Positions 63,281 through 64,000 of a DNA stretch of 64,000 nucleotides are shown here, one piece after another. Each line of letters starts with the position of its first letter. The stretch's first letter is position 1. This stretch comes from Brumimicrobium mesophilum. GTDB lineage: Bacteria > Bacteroidota > Bacteroidia > Flavobacteriales_D > Crocinitomicaceae. A program made the translations under genes and the position numbers. Below the pieces are notes generated by a model. The model had not been told where the DNA came from. It saw only the letters and a program-made list of their open reading frames with translations, and made no database searches. The stretch is from assembly GCF_003025005.1 (NCBI RefSeq), contig NZ_PVSS01000001.1, positions 248,001 through 312,000 of the forward strand, given 5' to 3'.

Positions 63281-64000
63281 ATGGTAAATAGCGACCAAAT
63301 AAAATCCCTAAATGAACGGATTAAAAACTTGTTCATCTACTTGTCTATTGACGAGAAAAAAAGAACTATCCATGAAAATGAACTGGCCGCACAAGACCCA
63401 AGTTTTTGGGACGATCCAAAAAAAGCTGAAGTGCTTTTAAAGAAAAATCGTCAACTGAAATTTTGGGTAGATTCTACTCATTCTTTAGAACAAAGAACAG
63501 AGGATTTAGAAGTGCTTATAGAATTTTATAATGATGGCTCAGGCACTGTCGAAGAAATTGAAGCCTTATACAAAAAGATAATAAGCGACCTAGAAAGTTT
63601 AGAATTAAAAAACATGCTTTCAGGAGAAGAAGATAACTTGAACGCTGTTTTACAAATCACGGCTGGAGCGGGTGGAACAGAAAGTTGCGACTGGGCAAAC
63701 ATGCTCTTACGCATGTATTTAATGTGGGGAGAAAAGAATGGTTATAAAATTAAGGAACTCAACTATCAAGAGGGCGAAGTTGCAGGAATAAAAACTGTAA
63801 CCATAGAATTCGATGGAGATTTTGCTTTTGGCTACCTTAAAGGAGAGAATGGAGTGCACAGATTAGTTCGAATTTCGCCTTTTGACTCAAATGCAAAAAG
63901 ACACACTTCTTTTGCATCTGTTTATGTATACCCACTTGTAGATGACACTATAGAAATTGACATCAATCCGGCAGACATATCTTTTGAAACATTTAGATCT
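63281..64000 (+). CDS. prfB: peptide chain release factor 2, N-terminal 240 codons
   Basis: Cut off by the right edge; open from the ATG at 63281 to base 64000. The PCRF domain is clear: ELAAQDPSFWDDPKKAEVLL, then ITAGAGGTESCDWANMLLRM, GYLKGENGVHRLVRISPFDS and KRHTSFASVYVYPL. RF2 recognises UGA and UAA and frees the finished peptide. The stop-recognition loop and the GGQ motif are outside the window or only just reached. The usual programmed frameshift after about codon 25 is absent: the frame runs on through IYLSIDEKKRTIHE with no in-frame stop. Promoter box 5 nt upstream of the ATG. Confidence 0.95.
   Translation, partial: MVNSDQIKSLNERIKNLFIYLSIDEKKRTIHENELAAQDPSFWDDPKKAEVLLKKNRQLKFWVDSTHSLEQRTEDLEVLIEFYNDGSGTVEEIEALYKKIISDLESLELKNMLSGEEDNLNAVLQITAGAGGTESCDWANMLLRMYLMWGEKNGYKIKELNYQEGEVAGIKTVTIEFDGDFAFGYLKGENGVHRLVRISPFDSNAKRHTSFASVYVYPLVDDTIEIDINPADISFETFRS

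Overview
The window is low-GC DNA from a Bacteroidota chromosome, most likely order Flavobacteriales (perhaps near Crocinitomicaceae/Fluviicola; the family is inference). Evidence: C-terminal type IX secretion sorting domains, carboxypeptidase-regulatory-domain proteins, SusC-like TonB receptor logic, DUF5686 and DUF4271 proteins, KKNP-type TonB proteins, and repeated Bacteroidetes -7 promoter boxes (TAnnTTTG) ahead of many genes. No rRNA, CRISPR array, prophage or complete insertion sequence was seen; there is one tRNA (CAT anticodon).

Layout. 1-2.1 kb: the end of an endonuclease/exonuclease/phosphatase-fold gene, a UbiA-like membrane protein and a wrecked higBA toxin-antitoxin pair. 2.4-8.4 kb: gcvP with a strong terminator, a small conserved-looking gene, a frameshifted secreted protein, a glutamine-amidotransferase-like protein without its nucleophile, and a lipoprotein. 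8.4-13.3 kb: three tandem paralogous T9SS-exported repeat proteins. 13.5-18.7 kb: RNase D, a polyprenyl diphosphate synthase and an MMPL/RND-like transporter. 18.7-21.7 kb: a Fur-family regulator divergent from a ZnuD-like TonB receptor and a tiny Cys/His-rich lipoprotein, with a palindromic candidate operator between them; this looks like a metal (probably zinc) uptake module.

21.9-32.2 kb: a large secreted protein of unknown role, a GT-C-like membrane protein, an orphan CoA-transferase A subunit, PBP1A, HemD, DUF4271 and a glutaryl-CoA-dehydrogenase-like enzyme. 32.3-33 kb: the tRNA followed by a duplicated copy of its 3' end, two terminators and a REP-like hairpin, which may be an integration scar. 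33-39.4 kb: a tripartite RND efflux operon. 39.6-43.6 kb: a defence pair (Abi_2/HEPN protein and a type IIG restriction-modification enzyme). 43.7-47.1 kb: TonB and a two-component system.

47.3-54.5 kb: a radical SAM/SPASM protein, DUF5686, a cyclophilin-FKBP fusion, a GT4 glycosyltransferase and an OmpA-like lipoprotein. 54.7-56.4 kb: an ABC transporter. 56.6-61.2 kb: a tightly coupled run deoC-cysQ-(two RemB/Wzi-like outer-membrane proteins). 61.3-64 kb: a second TonB, VanZ-like protein, gcvH and the start of prfB.

The most notable points are the zinc-like regulon with its operator, the mosaic triplicated T9SS genes, the microhomology deletion that fused higB to higA, the tRNA-end duplication, several promoters that sit so close to the start codon that the mRNAs should be leaderless, and an RF2 gene without the usual programmed frameshift. 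No wholly new system can be proven from sequence alone.
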